33,384 nucleotides of DNA, from contig CAJOKX010000010.1 of NCBI GenBank assembly GCA_905235415.1, forward strand, positions 1 to 33,384, written 5' to 3'. Position numbers and translations under genes: made by a program. The notes beneath the pieces were generated by a model that did not search any database, was not told the origin of the DNA, and was given only the letters and a program-made list of their open reading frames with translations. The first letter of the stretch is position 1. Each line of letters begins with the position of its first letter. This document shows positions 7,661-15,073 of the stretch, in pieces. This stretch comes from an uncultured Lachnospiraceae bacterium. GTDB lineage: Bacteria > Bacillota > Clostridia > Lachnospirales > Lachnospiraceae.

Positions 7661-7762
7661 GCGGCACGCTTTCATGAAGCAGCGGGGCTGCACGCTTTAC
7701 TGAGCGGCACTGCGGCACGCCTTCGTTGAGCAGCCGGGCTGCGCGCCGTACGAAGCGGGGAC
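7661..7762. repeat. Two diverged copies of a 51-bp tandem repeat, each with a GC-rich dyad
   Basis: Two units, 7661-7711 and 7712-7762, both begin GCGGCACGC and align without gaps at roughly three quarters of positions. Each holds a small dyad: GCAGC-ggg-GCTGC in the first and GCAGCC-g-GGCTGC in the second. They fill most of the gap between the AEC transporter and the promoter of the peptidase gene. They may act as a terminator-like structure but have no T-run. Confidence 0.6.
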
Positions 7763-7774
7763 ACAGCGGGTTTC

Positions 7775-7804
7775 TTGACGGATCCTGCGCGGAAGGCTTA
7801 TGAT
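7775..7804 (+). promoter_or_regulatory. Sigma-A-type promoter for the C39 peptidase-murT-gatD operon
   Basis: TTGACG (7775-7780) and TATGAT (7799-7804) are separated by 18 bases; each matches five of six consensus positions. Transcription would begin near 7811, about 40 bases before the peptidase ATG. Confidence 0.6.
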
Positions 7805-7850
7805 GTGAGGATGCCGGAGAAACGGAATTCGGAGATAGATTTTCAGAGGT

Positions 7851-8771
7851 ATGAAGAATCAAACAAAACGAACCATACTGATCGTATTGCTGGTGATCCT
7901 TTTGGTCGTCACAGTTCTGTTTATGCTGCTTCTTCTGTTTGATAAAGACGTGGAATCGGTGATGTCGCATTTTGACAGGCCGGCACGCGTGCAGACGGAG
8001 GCGGCGACAGAGACGGTCCATTCGGCGCAGCCGCAGACGGAAGCGGAGATGACCGAGTCGGAAGCAGTCACCGAGGCGGAGACAGAGGATCCTGATCTGA
8101 TCAGAGAAAACAGCATCTATACATTTATGCAGGGACCGGTTGCCTGGAACAGCAAGGTTCCGTGGTCGGGAGAATGGTGTGAATTTGAGCTGGAAGGCGG
8201 AACCTTCAGCGTGTTTGGCTGCGGGCTGTGCGTGCTTGCCAATATCTACGGCACGCTGACGCCGTATGAATGCTCTCCTGTGGATATGTACAGGTACGCC
8301 ATGAAGGCGTCTGATTATTCTCCCAGCTGGGGGTACGGCGCCATAGACTGGCCGTATCTGGAGCAGACGCTCCGGACGCTCGGGTTCCGCGTGTCCAGCT
8401 ACAGGAAGAACCGCAGCTATGAGGCGTTCCGCAGGATGTACAGGAATTCCATGGCAGCCATCGTCCTGGTGTCCAGCGAGAGCGACGATACCTACTGGCA
8501 GGATACGCCGGGCCATTATGTGAATCCGTGGCTGTATGATGAGGAGACAGACCAGATCTTCCTGGGAGATTCCGGCAATCCGAAGCACAACCGCAGCTGG
8601 GTGCCGCTGCGTTATCTCTACGACGCGATGGCGCACGACAGCTCTTACCAGTATCTGCTGGTCCATTCCTACGACGATTCCAGGAATCAGTGGAAGTACT
8701 CGGGCATCACGGAGAAATGGACCGTTCCGTCCTACTATACGCCGAAGCCAAAGCGCGAGGAGGAAAAATGA
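7851..8771 (+). CDS. Membrane-anchored C39-like cysteine peptidase domain protein
   Basis: A 306-residue protein with a short basic N-terminus, one long hydrophobic helix (~8-31), then an acidic Thr/Glu/Ala-rich stalk (~45-85), so the enzyme part lies outside the membrane. The domain after residue ~90 resembles Peptidase_C39_2: FGCGLCVLANIYG carries the likely nucleophile C124, PGHYVNPW the histidine H222, and FLGDSGNP the aspartate D240, in the expected Cys-His-Asp order. The gene is the first of an operon, and its TGA overlaps the murT ATG (ATGA). That coupling suggests a role in the envelope linked to peptidoglycan amidation, but the substrate is unknown. Confidence 0.8.
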   Translation: MKNQTKRTILIVLLVILLVVTVLFMLLLLFDKDVESVMSHFDRPARVQTEAATETVHSAQPQTEAEMTESEAVTEAETEDPDLIRENSIYTFMQGPVAWNSKVPWSGEWCEFELEGGTFSVFGCGLCVLANIYGTLTPYECSPVDMYRYAMKASDYSPSWGYGAIDWPYLEQTLRTLGFRVSSYRKNRSYEAFRRMYRNSMAAIVLVSSESDDTYWQDTPGHYVNPWLYDEETDQIFLGDSGNPKHNRSWVPLRYLYDAMAHDSSYQYLLVHSYDDSRNQWKYSGITEKWTVPSYYTPKPKREEEK

Positions 8772-10150
8772 GCCTGAAAACCATATGTGCGGTCGCCGCA
8801 TGCAAGCTGACACGGTCCACCCTGCGCGTCCTGAAACGCGGAGGGACGGCGCTGCCGGGCAAGGCGGCGCGGGTGTTTGATCCGGAGGTCCTCCGGAGCG
8901 TCAGCCGGGGCATGGAGATTATCGTGGTGACCGGGACCAACGGGAAGACCACGACCTGCGGGATGCTGGTCAACGCGCTGAAGGAGAGCGGCAGGGAGTG
9001 TCTTGCCAACCGCTCCGGCGCCAATCTTCTGTCGGGCGTGACGGCGGAGCTGACCTGCAACGCGACGTGGACGGGGAAGCCGAAGACGCACTACGCGGTG
9101 ATTGAATGCGACGAAGGCGCGCTCAAACAGGTGGCGCCCCTGATCAACCCGAAGGTGATCGTCGTCACGAACCTGTTCCGCGACCAGCTGGACCGCTACG
9201 GGGAAGTGATGCACACCCTGGATGAACTGAGAAAGGGCGTGAAGGGGGTGCCGGACAGCATCCTGTGCCTGAATGCGGATGACTCCCTGACCGGATCTTT
9301 GGCGGGAGACGTTTCAAACCGCGTGGTGTACTACGGAATGGACACGCCGGTCGGAGACCAGAAGGATCCGGCCCTGTCAGATGCGAAGTACTGCATCCGC
9401 TGCGGGGCCGAGTACCGGTATCACTATCACACCTATGCGCATCTGGGCGGCTATTACTGTCCGAAGTGCGGATACAGCAGGCCGGATGCGGATGTCGCCA
9501 TTACCGGCATCAGCCAGATGACGGCGCAGGGCAGCCGCTGCAGCCTGCGGATCGCGCAGGAAAATGCGCCGCAGACGGAGATGGAGATGTCTGTGGGGCT
9601 TCCCGCAGTCTACAACCTCTATAACGCCGCGGCCGCAGTCAGCGCCTATACGGCGTTCGGGCTGCCATCCTCCGAGATCATCGACTCGCTTGCAACCGTT
9701 CACAGCAGCTTCGGAAGAATGGAGAACTTCACGCTCGGGGAGACGCCGCTCCAGATGATCCTGGTCAAGAATCCGGCAGGCTGCACGCAGGCGCTGGAAT
9801 ACCTCGCCGCGATCGGCAAACCGTACCGGGCAGTTTTCTGCCTGAATGACCGCACAGCCGACGGACATGATATCTCCTGGATCTGGGACGCGGATTATGA
9901 AAAGATCTGCGGCGATGAGAATCTGCGCGGGATCCTGGTGGCAGGCGACCGGGCGGAGGATATGCAGCTTCGGCTGAAGTATGCGGGAGCGGATACGGAC
10001 CGGATCCGTCTGGTCAGAGAGCCGAAGGATACGCTGGACTGGATCCGTGAATCGGATGTGCCTGTCTTTGCGCTTCCCAATTACACGTCCATGCTGGAGC
10101 TGAGGGATGCCGTCAGGAAAGAGACAGGGGCGAAGGAATTCTGGGAGTGA
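8768..10150 (+). CDS. murT: Lipid II isoglutaminyl synthase, MurT subunit
   Basis: I chose ATG 8768 because GGAGG lies just upstream and it overlaps the previous stop; longer frames run back into the peptidase gene. The 460-residue product has the Mur-ligase P-loop VTGTNGKTTT (53-62), the central ligase region with ECDEGALKQ and VVTNLFRDQLDRYGE, a zinc ribbon with C209, C212, C231 and C234 that is a hallmark of MurT, and a C-terminal DUF1727 domain from ~320. With GatD it converts the alpha-carboxyl of D-Glu in lipid II to an amide (D-isoglutamine), using ATP and glutamine. Its partner gatD follows 30 bases downstream. Confidence 0.95.
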   Translation: MSLKTICAVAACKLTRSTLRVLKRGGTALPGKAARVFDPEVLRSVSRGMEIIVVTGTNGKTTTCGMLVNALKESGRECLANRSGANLLSGVTAELTCNATWTGKPKTHYAVIECDEGALKQVAPLINPKVIVVTNLFRDQLDRYGEVMHTLDELRKGVKGVPDSILCLNADDSLTGSLAGDVSNRVVYYGMDTPVGDQKDPALSDAKYCIRCGAEYRYHYHTYAHLGGYYCPKCGYSRPDADVAITGISQMTAQGSRCSLRIAQENAPQTEMEMSVGLPAVYNLYNAAAAVSAYTAFGLPSSEIIDSLATVHSSFGRMENFTLGETPLQMILVKNPAGCTQALEYLAAIGKPYRAVFCLNDRTADGHDISWIWDADYEKICGDENLRGILVAGDRAEDMQLRLKYAGADTDRIRLVREPKDTLDWIRESDVPVFALPNYTSMLELRDAVRKETGAKEFWE

Positions 10151-10180
10151 CGCTGAATCAAGAGGCGGAAAGGATACGGA

Positions 10181-10912
10181 ATGGAACTGAAGATATGCCA
10201 CCTCTATCCGGAGGTGCTGAACTTATACGGAGACCGCGGCAACATCCTGTGCATGACCCGGCGTCTTGAAAAGCGCGGCATATCCTGCAGCGTGAAGAGC
10301 GTCGGGATCGGGGATGAGGACGACCTGACCGGCTATGACCTGTTCTTCATCGGAGGCGGACAGGACTTTGAGCAGGAGGTCCTTCTCAACGATCTTGGCA
10401 AGGGAAAGGGCGCTTCGATCCGCTCTGCGGTCGAAGACGGGAAGACATTCCTGTGCATCTGCGGCGGATACCAGATGATGGGGCACTATTACCAGACGCA
10501 CGAGGGCGTCCGGTGCCAGTTCCTCGGGGCCGTCGATCTGTATACCGTCGGCGACAAGATGCGCATGATCGGCAATTATGCATTTACGCTGGGAGAAGAG
10601 TCCGGCGGTGGATGCGTCGTCGGATTCGAGAATCACAGCGGCCGGACCTATCTCGGGGAAGGCGTCCGGAGCCTCGGAACGATCGTGAAGGGATACGGGA
10701 ACAACGGAGAGGACAAAACGGAGGGCGTGCGCTTCCGCAATCTGTTCGGCTCCTACAGCCACGGTCCCATCCTTCCGAAGAATCCGCAGCTGTGCGACCA
10801 CATCCTGAAAACTGCGCTGGAATATAAATATGGCGGCGCAGAGCTTGCGCCGCTTGATGACAGGATGGAATTGCTTGCACATGACCGGGTTCTGAAGGCG
10901 TATCTGAACTGA
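10181..10912 (+). CDS. gatD: Lipid II isoglutaminyl synthase, glutamine amidotransferase subunit GatD
   Basis: A 243-residue class I glutamine amidotransferase (CobB/CobQ-like). It starts LKICHLYPEVLNLYGDRGN, typical of GatD. The oxyanion segment FFIGGGQDFEQ, the nucleophile elbow FLCICGGYQ (C94) and the catalytic histidine in GSYSHGP (H194) are all present. It releases ammonia from glutamine and passes it to MurT for amidation of lipid II at the inner face of the membrane. Length and motif set are normal. It directly follows murT and ends 24 bases before the convergent asnB gene. Confidence 0.95.
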   Translation: MELKICHLYPEVLNLYGDRGNILCMTRRLEKRGISCSVKSVGIGDEDDLTGYDLFFIGGGQDFEQEVLLNDLGKGKGASIRSAVEDGKTFLCICGGYQMMGHYYQTHEGVRCQFLGAVDLYTVGDKMRMIGNYAFTLGEESGGGCVVGFENHSGRTYLGEGVRSLGTIVKGYGNNGEDKTEGVRFRNLFGSYSHGPILPKNPQLCDHILKTALEYKYGGAELAPLDDRMELLAHDRVLKAYLN

Positions 10913-10936
10913 CCAAAGAACCCGGGGAATGCTTCA

Positions 10937-12520
10937 TTAAGAACCGCTCTGTCCGTAGTTGGACAGTACTCTTGCGGACGGATCGTTTACATCGCATCCG
11001 TCCCATTTTTTATTCGGCATCCAGAAATCCACGATCAGTTCCGACTGACCCGGATAGTGCTTTTCAAAGATGTCGCGGTAGAGCAGGGATTCTTTGGTAA
11101 ACGGCTGCGCATGCTTGTACAGCCTGCGTCTTTCCTCAAATTCCGCGTCGCTGTAGACTTCCTCGGCGTATTCCTGGATATCGTCCCGCAGGGAGTGGCC
11201 GACGGCGTCCGAGAAGGCTGCCTTCTCGCGCATCAGGATGCTGCGGGGGATCAGCTCGTCCTTTTCAAATGCGTGCCGGAGCAGGTATTTCCCGATTCCG
11301 TACGTATTCATTTTCTTTGCCGGATCGATGTGCATGACATAGTCGACGAAGTCCAGGTCTCCGAAGGGAACGCGCGCCTCCAGGGAATGGACGGAGATGC
11401 TGCGGTCCGCGCGGAGCACGTCGTACATGTGGATCTCGTGGATCCGCTTCTGCGCTTCCTTCTGGAACTCTTCCGGGCTCGGCGCGAAGTCCGTGTACTT
11501 ATATCCGAACAGCTCATCGGAGATCTCACCGGTCAGGATCACGCGCAGATCCGTATTCTCATGGATCCATTTGCATACCAGGTACATACCGATCGAAGCG
11601 CGGATCGTCGTGATGTCATAGGTGCCGAGCGCGTGGATGACCGGATCGAGCGATTCGATCACGTCGTCGCGCGTGATGATGACTTCATGATGGTTGCTGT
11701 GGATATAGTCCGCAACCTCCCGCGCGTATTTCAGGTCGATCGCGTCGGTGTCCATGCCGATGGCAAATGTTTCAAGCGGCTTGTCGCTCATCTTCGCGGC
11801 CGCCCCGCATACCAGGGACGAATCGAGTCCGCCCGAGAGCAGGAAGCCGACGGGCGCGTCCGCGTCCAGACGTTTTGTGATCCCGCGCATCAGGCGGTCG
11901 TGGATCTGGCGGCAGGTCTCTTCCAGGTCATCGTCACTGTAGGAATCTGCGCGGGACGGATCCCGGTAGCAGATGAATTCCCCGTCCTTGTAGTAATGTC
12001 CGGGCGGGAACGGGCGGATCCTGCTGCAGGTGCCGACCAGCATCTTGGGCTCGGAGGCAAATACAATGGCGCCGCTCTCGTCATATCCGTAGTAGAGCGG
12101 GCGGATTCCGACCGGGTCGCGCGCAGCGATGAAGGACCGGGCGGAAGCGTCGTAGAGCACCAGCGCGAACTCCGCGTCCAGCAGGGCGAACATGCTGCAG
12201 CCGAGGCGTTCATAGAGCGGAAGCAGGATCTCACAGTCGCTGTCGCTCTCAAAGGAATATCCGAGGGAGACCAGGTAGTCTTTGAGCGGGCGGAAGCCGT
12301 AGAGCTCTCCGTTGCACACGCAGGCGTTCCCACTGCGGGTGAACGGCTGCATGCCGGCCTCGGTCAGTCCCATGATCGAGAGGCGGTCGAACCCGAGCAC
12401 GCCATCCTCCACGCGGAGCGTGCGTGTCATATCCGGACCTCTGGAGGCAGCTGTCTCCAGCATGCTCAGACAGGTCTCTTCCGATATATCACTTCTGCAA
12501 TATCCCAATACAGTACACAT
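10937..12520 (-). CDS. asnB: Asparagine synthetase (glutamine-hydrolysing)
   Basis: A 527-residue AsnB. After the initiator comes Cys2 (MCTVLGY), the N-terminal nucleophile of the class II amidotransferase domain, followed by SRGPD, GFDRLSIMG, CNGELYG and the SDCEILLPLYE region. The synthetase domain begins about 210 with the pyrophosphate loop FLLSGGLDSS and includes TGEISDELFGYKYTD and SVHSLEARVPFGD. It makes asparagine from aspartate, ATP and glutamine in the cytosol. Its start is preceded by AGGGAGG on the minus strand. It is convergent with gatD and divergent from the glutamine synthetase gene, so its promoter shares a control region with glnN. Confidence 0.95.
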   Translation of the reverse strand: MCTVLGYCRSDISEETCLSMLETAASRGPDMTRTLRVEDGVLGFDRLSIMGLTEAGMQPFTRSGNACVCNGELYGFRPLKDYLVSLGYSFESDSDCEILLPLYERLGCSMFALLDAEFALVLYDASARSFIAARDPVGIRPLYYGYDESGAIVFASEPKMLVGTCSRIRPFPPGHYYKDGEFICYRDPSRADSYSDDDLEETCRQIHDRLMRGITKRLDADAPVGFLLSGGLDSSLVCGAAAKMSDKPLETFAIGMDTDAIDLKYAREVADYIHSNHHEVIITRDDVIESLDPVIHALGTYDITTIRASIGMYLVCKWIHENTDLRVILTGEISDELFGYKYTDFAPSPEEFQKEAQKRIHEIHMYDVLRADRSISVHSLEARVPFGDLDFVDYVMHIDPAKKMNTYGIGKYLLRHAFEKDELIPRSILMREKAAFSDAVGHSLRDDIQEYAEEVYSDAEFEERRRLYKHAQPFTKESLLYRDIFEKHYPGQSELIVDFWMPNKKWDGCDVNDPSARVLSNYGQSGS

Positions 12521-12621
12521 ACAGACGCCTCCCTGCTTTTTCGCATTTTTTCACCGCAATCATTTCGATAAATGCTCTTTTCTGTGCGGATCCTTCCTGC
12601 ACCTGTTTGAATTACCCTGCA

Positions 12622-12649
12622 TTTTTACACAGGAAAATAGGGAAGTCAA
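12622..12649 (-). promoter_or_regulatory. Possible asnB promoter
   Basis: On the minus strand, TTGACT (12644-12649) and TAAAAA (12622-12627) are separated by 16 bases. The -35 is good and the -10 weaker (four of six). The leader to the asnB ATG would be about 95 bases. The rest of the interval 12521-12820 holds the glnN promoter region described separately. Confidence 0.45.
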
Positions 12650-12703
12650 CAGAAACAGGGCCGATCGGCTATACCGGTTTGATATCGCAATTCATGTATT
12701 TTC

Positions 12704-12736
12704 AGTATTAGACAATACTTTTTACGTATGGTAAAA
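12704..12736 (+). promoter_or_regulatory. glnN promoter region with two adjoining dyads
   Basis: AGTATT-agac-AATACT (12704-12719) is directly followed by TTTTAC-gtatg-GTAAAA (12720-12736). A plausible promoter lies across them: TAGACA (12709-12714), a 17-base spacer and TAAAAG (12732-12737). Two abutting dyads over a promoter suggest repressor operators. They do not fit the GlnR pattern TGTNA-N7-TNACA. Confidence 0.5.
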
Positions 12737-12751
12737 GAGGGGAATAAAGCG

Positions 12752-12778
12752 CCGGGTCTGACGGACAGAAAGGCCCGG
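12752..12778 (+). promoter_or_regulatory. Leader hairpin upstream of glnN
   Basis: CCGGGTCT and AGGCCCGG can pair over 8 bp (one G-T pair) around an 11-base loop. The hairpin lies in the expected glnN 5' leader, about 40 bases before the ATG. It could affect RNA stability or translation. No known glutamine riboswitch consensus is visible. Confidence 0.35.
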
Positions 12779-12820
12779 AAGCTCCAGTCGTTTCTGTCGC
12801 ACAGAGGAGGGTAAAAGGGT

Positions 12821-14929
12821 ATGAAAGAGACCACATCTGTTCAGGAAATGTACGGTAGTCTTGTCTTTACCGACAAGGTTATGAGAGAGCGCCTGCCGAA
12901 GGATATATACAGGGCAGTGCATAAAACGATCCAGAATGGAACGCATCTGGAGCTGGATGTGGCCAATTCTGTGGCCGCGTCTATGAAGGAGTGGGCGATT
13001 GAGAACGGAGCGACCCACTATACACACTGGTTCCAGCCGATGACCGGCCTGACCGCAGAGAAGCATGACAGCTTCATTTCACCGGAGGAGGACGGCACCG
13101 TGATCATGGAGTTCTCCGGCAAGGAGCTGGTCAGGGGTGAGCCGGATGCTTCCAGCTTTCCGTCCGGCGGCCTGAGAGCCACTTTTGAGGCAAGAGGATA
13201 TACCGCATGGGATCCTTCTTCCCCCGCTTTCATTAAGGACGGGACGCTTTACATCCCGACCGCGTTTCTGTCATACGGAGGAGAGGCGCTCGACAAGAAG
13301 ACGCCGCTTCTGCGCTCGATGGAGGCACTGAGCACGCAGGCAGTCAAACTCCTGCAGCTTCTGGGTGAGAGCGACGTGACCCGCGTGACGACGACGATCG
13401 GGTCCGAGCAGGAGTACTTCCTGATTGATAAGGATATGTATCTCAAGAGGAAGGACCTCCTGCTGTGCGGAAGGACGCTCCTGGGCGCGGACGCGCCGAA
13501 GGGGCAGGAGATGGAGGATCATTATTTCGGCGTGCTCAAGCCGAAGGTTTCCGAATATATGCATGAGCTGGATGAAGAGCTGTGGAAGCTCGGGATCCCG
13601 GTCAAGACCAAGCACAATGAGGTTGCGCCTGCGCAGCATGAGCTGGCGCCGGTCTTTGAGACGGCCAATGTGGCGGTGGACCACAACCAGCTGACGATGG
13701 AGATGATGAAGCGGATTGCGGACCGGCACGGATTCGCGTGCCTGCTGCATGAGAAGCCGTTCGAGGGCATCAACGGTTCCGGCAAGCACAACAACTGGTC
13801 CATCCAGACCAGCACCGGCGTGAACCTGCTCAATCCCGGAAAGCATCCGGGAGACAACCTGGTCTTCCTGACCTTCCTGATCAGCGTGATTGCAGCGGTG
13901 GATGAATATGCGGATCTTCTGAGAGTGTCTGTTGCGACCGCGGGCAACGACCACCGCCTGGGCGCCAACGAGGCGCCGCCGGCCATCATTTCGATCTTCC
14001 TGGGAGATGAGCTGACAGCGGTTCTGGATTCCTTCGAAAAAGGCGAAACCTTCGAAAGCGCCGGGAAGCAGCAGATGGGAACCGGCGCGCAGGTCCTGCC
14101 GCACATCATGAGAGACACCACAGACCGCAACAGAACCTCGCCGTTCGCATTTACGGGCAATAAGTTTGAGTTCCGTATGCCGGGCTCCTCGCTGTCTGTC
14201 GCCAACCCGAACATTGTGCTGAACACAGCGGTTGCGGATACCCTGGAGGATCTGTACGACGCGCTTGTGAAGATCCCGGAAGAGGAGCGCGGGGAAGCGC
14301 TCAGGAAGCTGCTCCGTGAGAGCCTCAGCGCGCATAAGAGAGTCCTGTTCAACGGGAACGGCTACACGGATGAATGGGTGGAGGAGGCTGAGAGAAGAGG
14401 CCTCGACAACCTCAGGTCGCTTCCGGAGGCGATGCCGAGATGGATCACTGACAAGAGCGTCGGCCTGTTCACAAAGCACCAGGTCCTGACGAAGGATGAG
14501 ATCTTCTCCAGATATGAGATGCTTCTGGAGAGCTATTACAAGACGATCCACATCGAATCGCTGACGCTGCAGGAGATGGTCCGCAAGGACTTCATGCAGG
14601 GACTGATCGCCTACACGAAGGACCTGTCGCAGGAAGCTTCGCAGAAGAAGGCGGTCCTCCCGGATGCGGGCGTGACGCTGGAAGAAGAGATTCTCCGGAA
14701 GCTGTCCGAAGACGGCACGAAGATTATCGGAAGCCTGGACAGGCTGCATGAGGATACAAAGAAGGCGGAGCAGATCGAGGACGCGCTGGAGAGCGCTTCG
14801 TTCTACCAGTCTGTGGTCCTGCAGGATATGGAAGCGCTGCGCAGCAGCGTAGATCATGCGGAGGCGCAGATTCCGGACAGCTACCTGCCGTATCCGACGT
14901 ACAGCAAGGTATTGTTCTCTACGATTTAA
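12821..14929 (+). CDS. glnN: Glutamine synthetase type III
   Basis: A 702-residue GSIII, close to the family's usual ~700 and much longer than GSI (~450). It opens with an N-terminal segment ending [18 protein letters not shown]. Catalytic-core motifs include the [10 protein letters not shown] metal-binding strand, [17 protein letters not shown], the [13 protein letters not shown]/ammonia loop, and [21 protein letters not shown]. The enzyme condenses ammonia and glutamate with ATP in the cytosol. A strong site (AGAGGAGGG) precedes the ATG. It leads a co-directional group with gltB and gltD, together forming the GS-GOGAT ammonia-assimilation route. The asnB gene is divergent. Confidence 0.96.
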   Translation: MKETTSVQEMYGSLVFTDKVMRERLPKDIYRAVHKTIQNGTHLELDVANSVAASMKEWAIENGATHYTHWFQPMTGLTAEKHDSFISPEEDGTVIMEFSGKELVRGEPDASSFPSGGLRATFEARGYTAWDPSSPAFIKDGTLYIPTAFLSYGGEALDKKTPLLRSMEALSTQAVKLLQLLGESDVTRVTTTIGSEQEYFLIDKDMYLKRKDLLLCGRTLLGADAPKGQEMEDHYFGVLKPKVSEYMHELDEELWKLGIPVKTKHNEVAPAQHELAPVFETANVAVDHNQLTMEMMKRIADRHGFACLLHEKPFEGINGSGKHNNWSIQTSTGVNLLNPGKHPGDNLVFLTFLISVIAAVDEYADLLRVSVATAGNDHRLGANEAPPAIISIFLGDELTAVLDSFEKGETFESAGKQQMGTGAQVLPHIMRDTTDRNRTSPFAFTGNKFEFRMPGSSLSVANPNIVLNTAVADTLEDLYDALVKIPEEERGEALRKLLRESLSAHKRVLFNGNGYTDEWVEEAERRGLDNLRSLPEAMPRWITDKSVGLFTKHQVLTKDEIFSRYEMLLESYYKTIHIESLTLQEMVRKDFMQGLIAYTKDLSQEASQKKAVLPDAGVTLEEEILRKLSEDGTKIIGSLDRLHEDTKKAEQIEDALESASFYQSVVLQDMEALRSSVDHAEAQIPDSYLPYPTYSKVLFSTI

Positions 14930-14933
14930 GAAT

Positions 14934-14962
14934 AAGACAAATCGGAAATATATCCGTATAGA
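14934..14962 (+). promoter_or_regulatory. Possible promoter upstream of gltB
   Basis: AAGACA (14934-14939), a 17-base spacer and TATAGA (14957-14962) lie just after the glnN stop. Each hexamer matches four of six positions, so it is moderate. It would place the start of the transcript at the base of the following hairpin. Confidence 0.35.
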
Positions 14963-14965
14963 GGT

Positions 14966-15022
14966 AGAACCGGGTACGGGGGAAGCAGAGGCCGTCAGGC
15001 GTCTCTTTCCCTTCCCGGTTCT
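14966..15022 (+). promoter_or_regulatory. Long leader hairpin between glnN and gltB
   Basis: A perfect 9-bp outer stem AGAACCGGG (14966-14974) and CCCGGTTCT (15014-15022) encloses further pairing (GGGAA with TTCCC, and AGAG with CTCT). No T-run follows. It may be a partial terminator, an attenuator, or an mRNA processing site that lets glnN and gltB be expressed at different levels. Confidence 0.5.
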
Positions 15023-15073
15023 GCCCGGTATTAAGAAACAGACCAGGGGAACCCCGGAAGGGAGAGATGCAGA

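Noticed and set aside
6603-8813. Long minus-strand open frame (over 700 codons) opposite the AEC transporter and C39 peptidase genes
   Set aside because: It spans two well-supported plus-strand genes and their promoter, and its translation is low-complexity and domain-free.
11057-12571. Long plus-strand open frame opposite asnB
   Set aside because: AsnB is fully supported on the minus strand by catalytic motifs; the plus frame has none.
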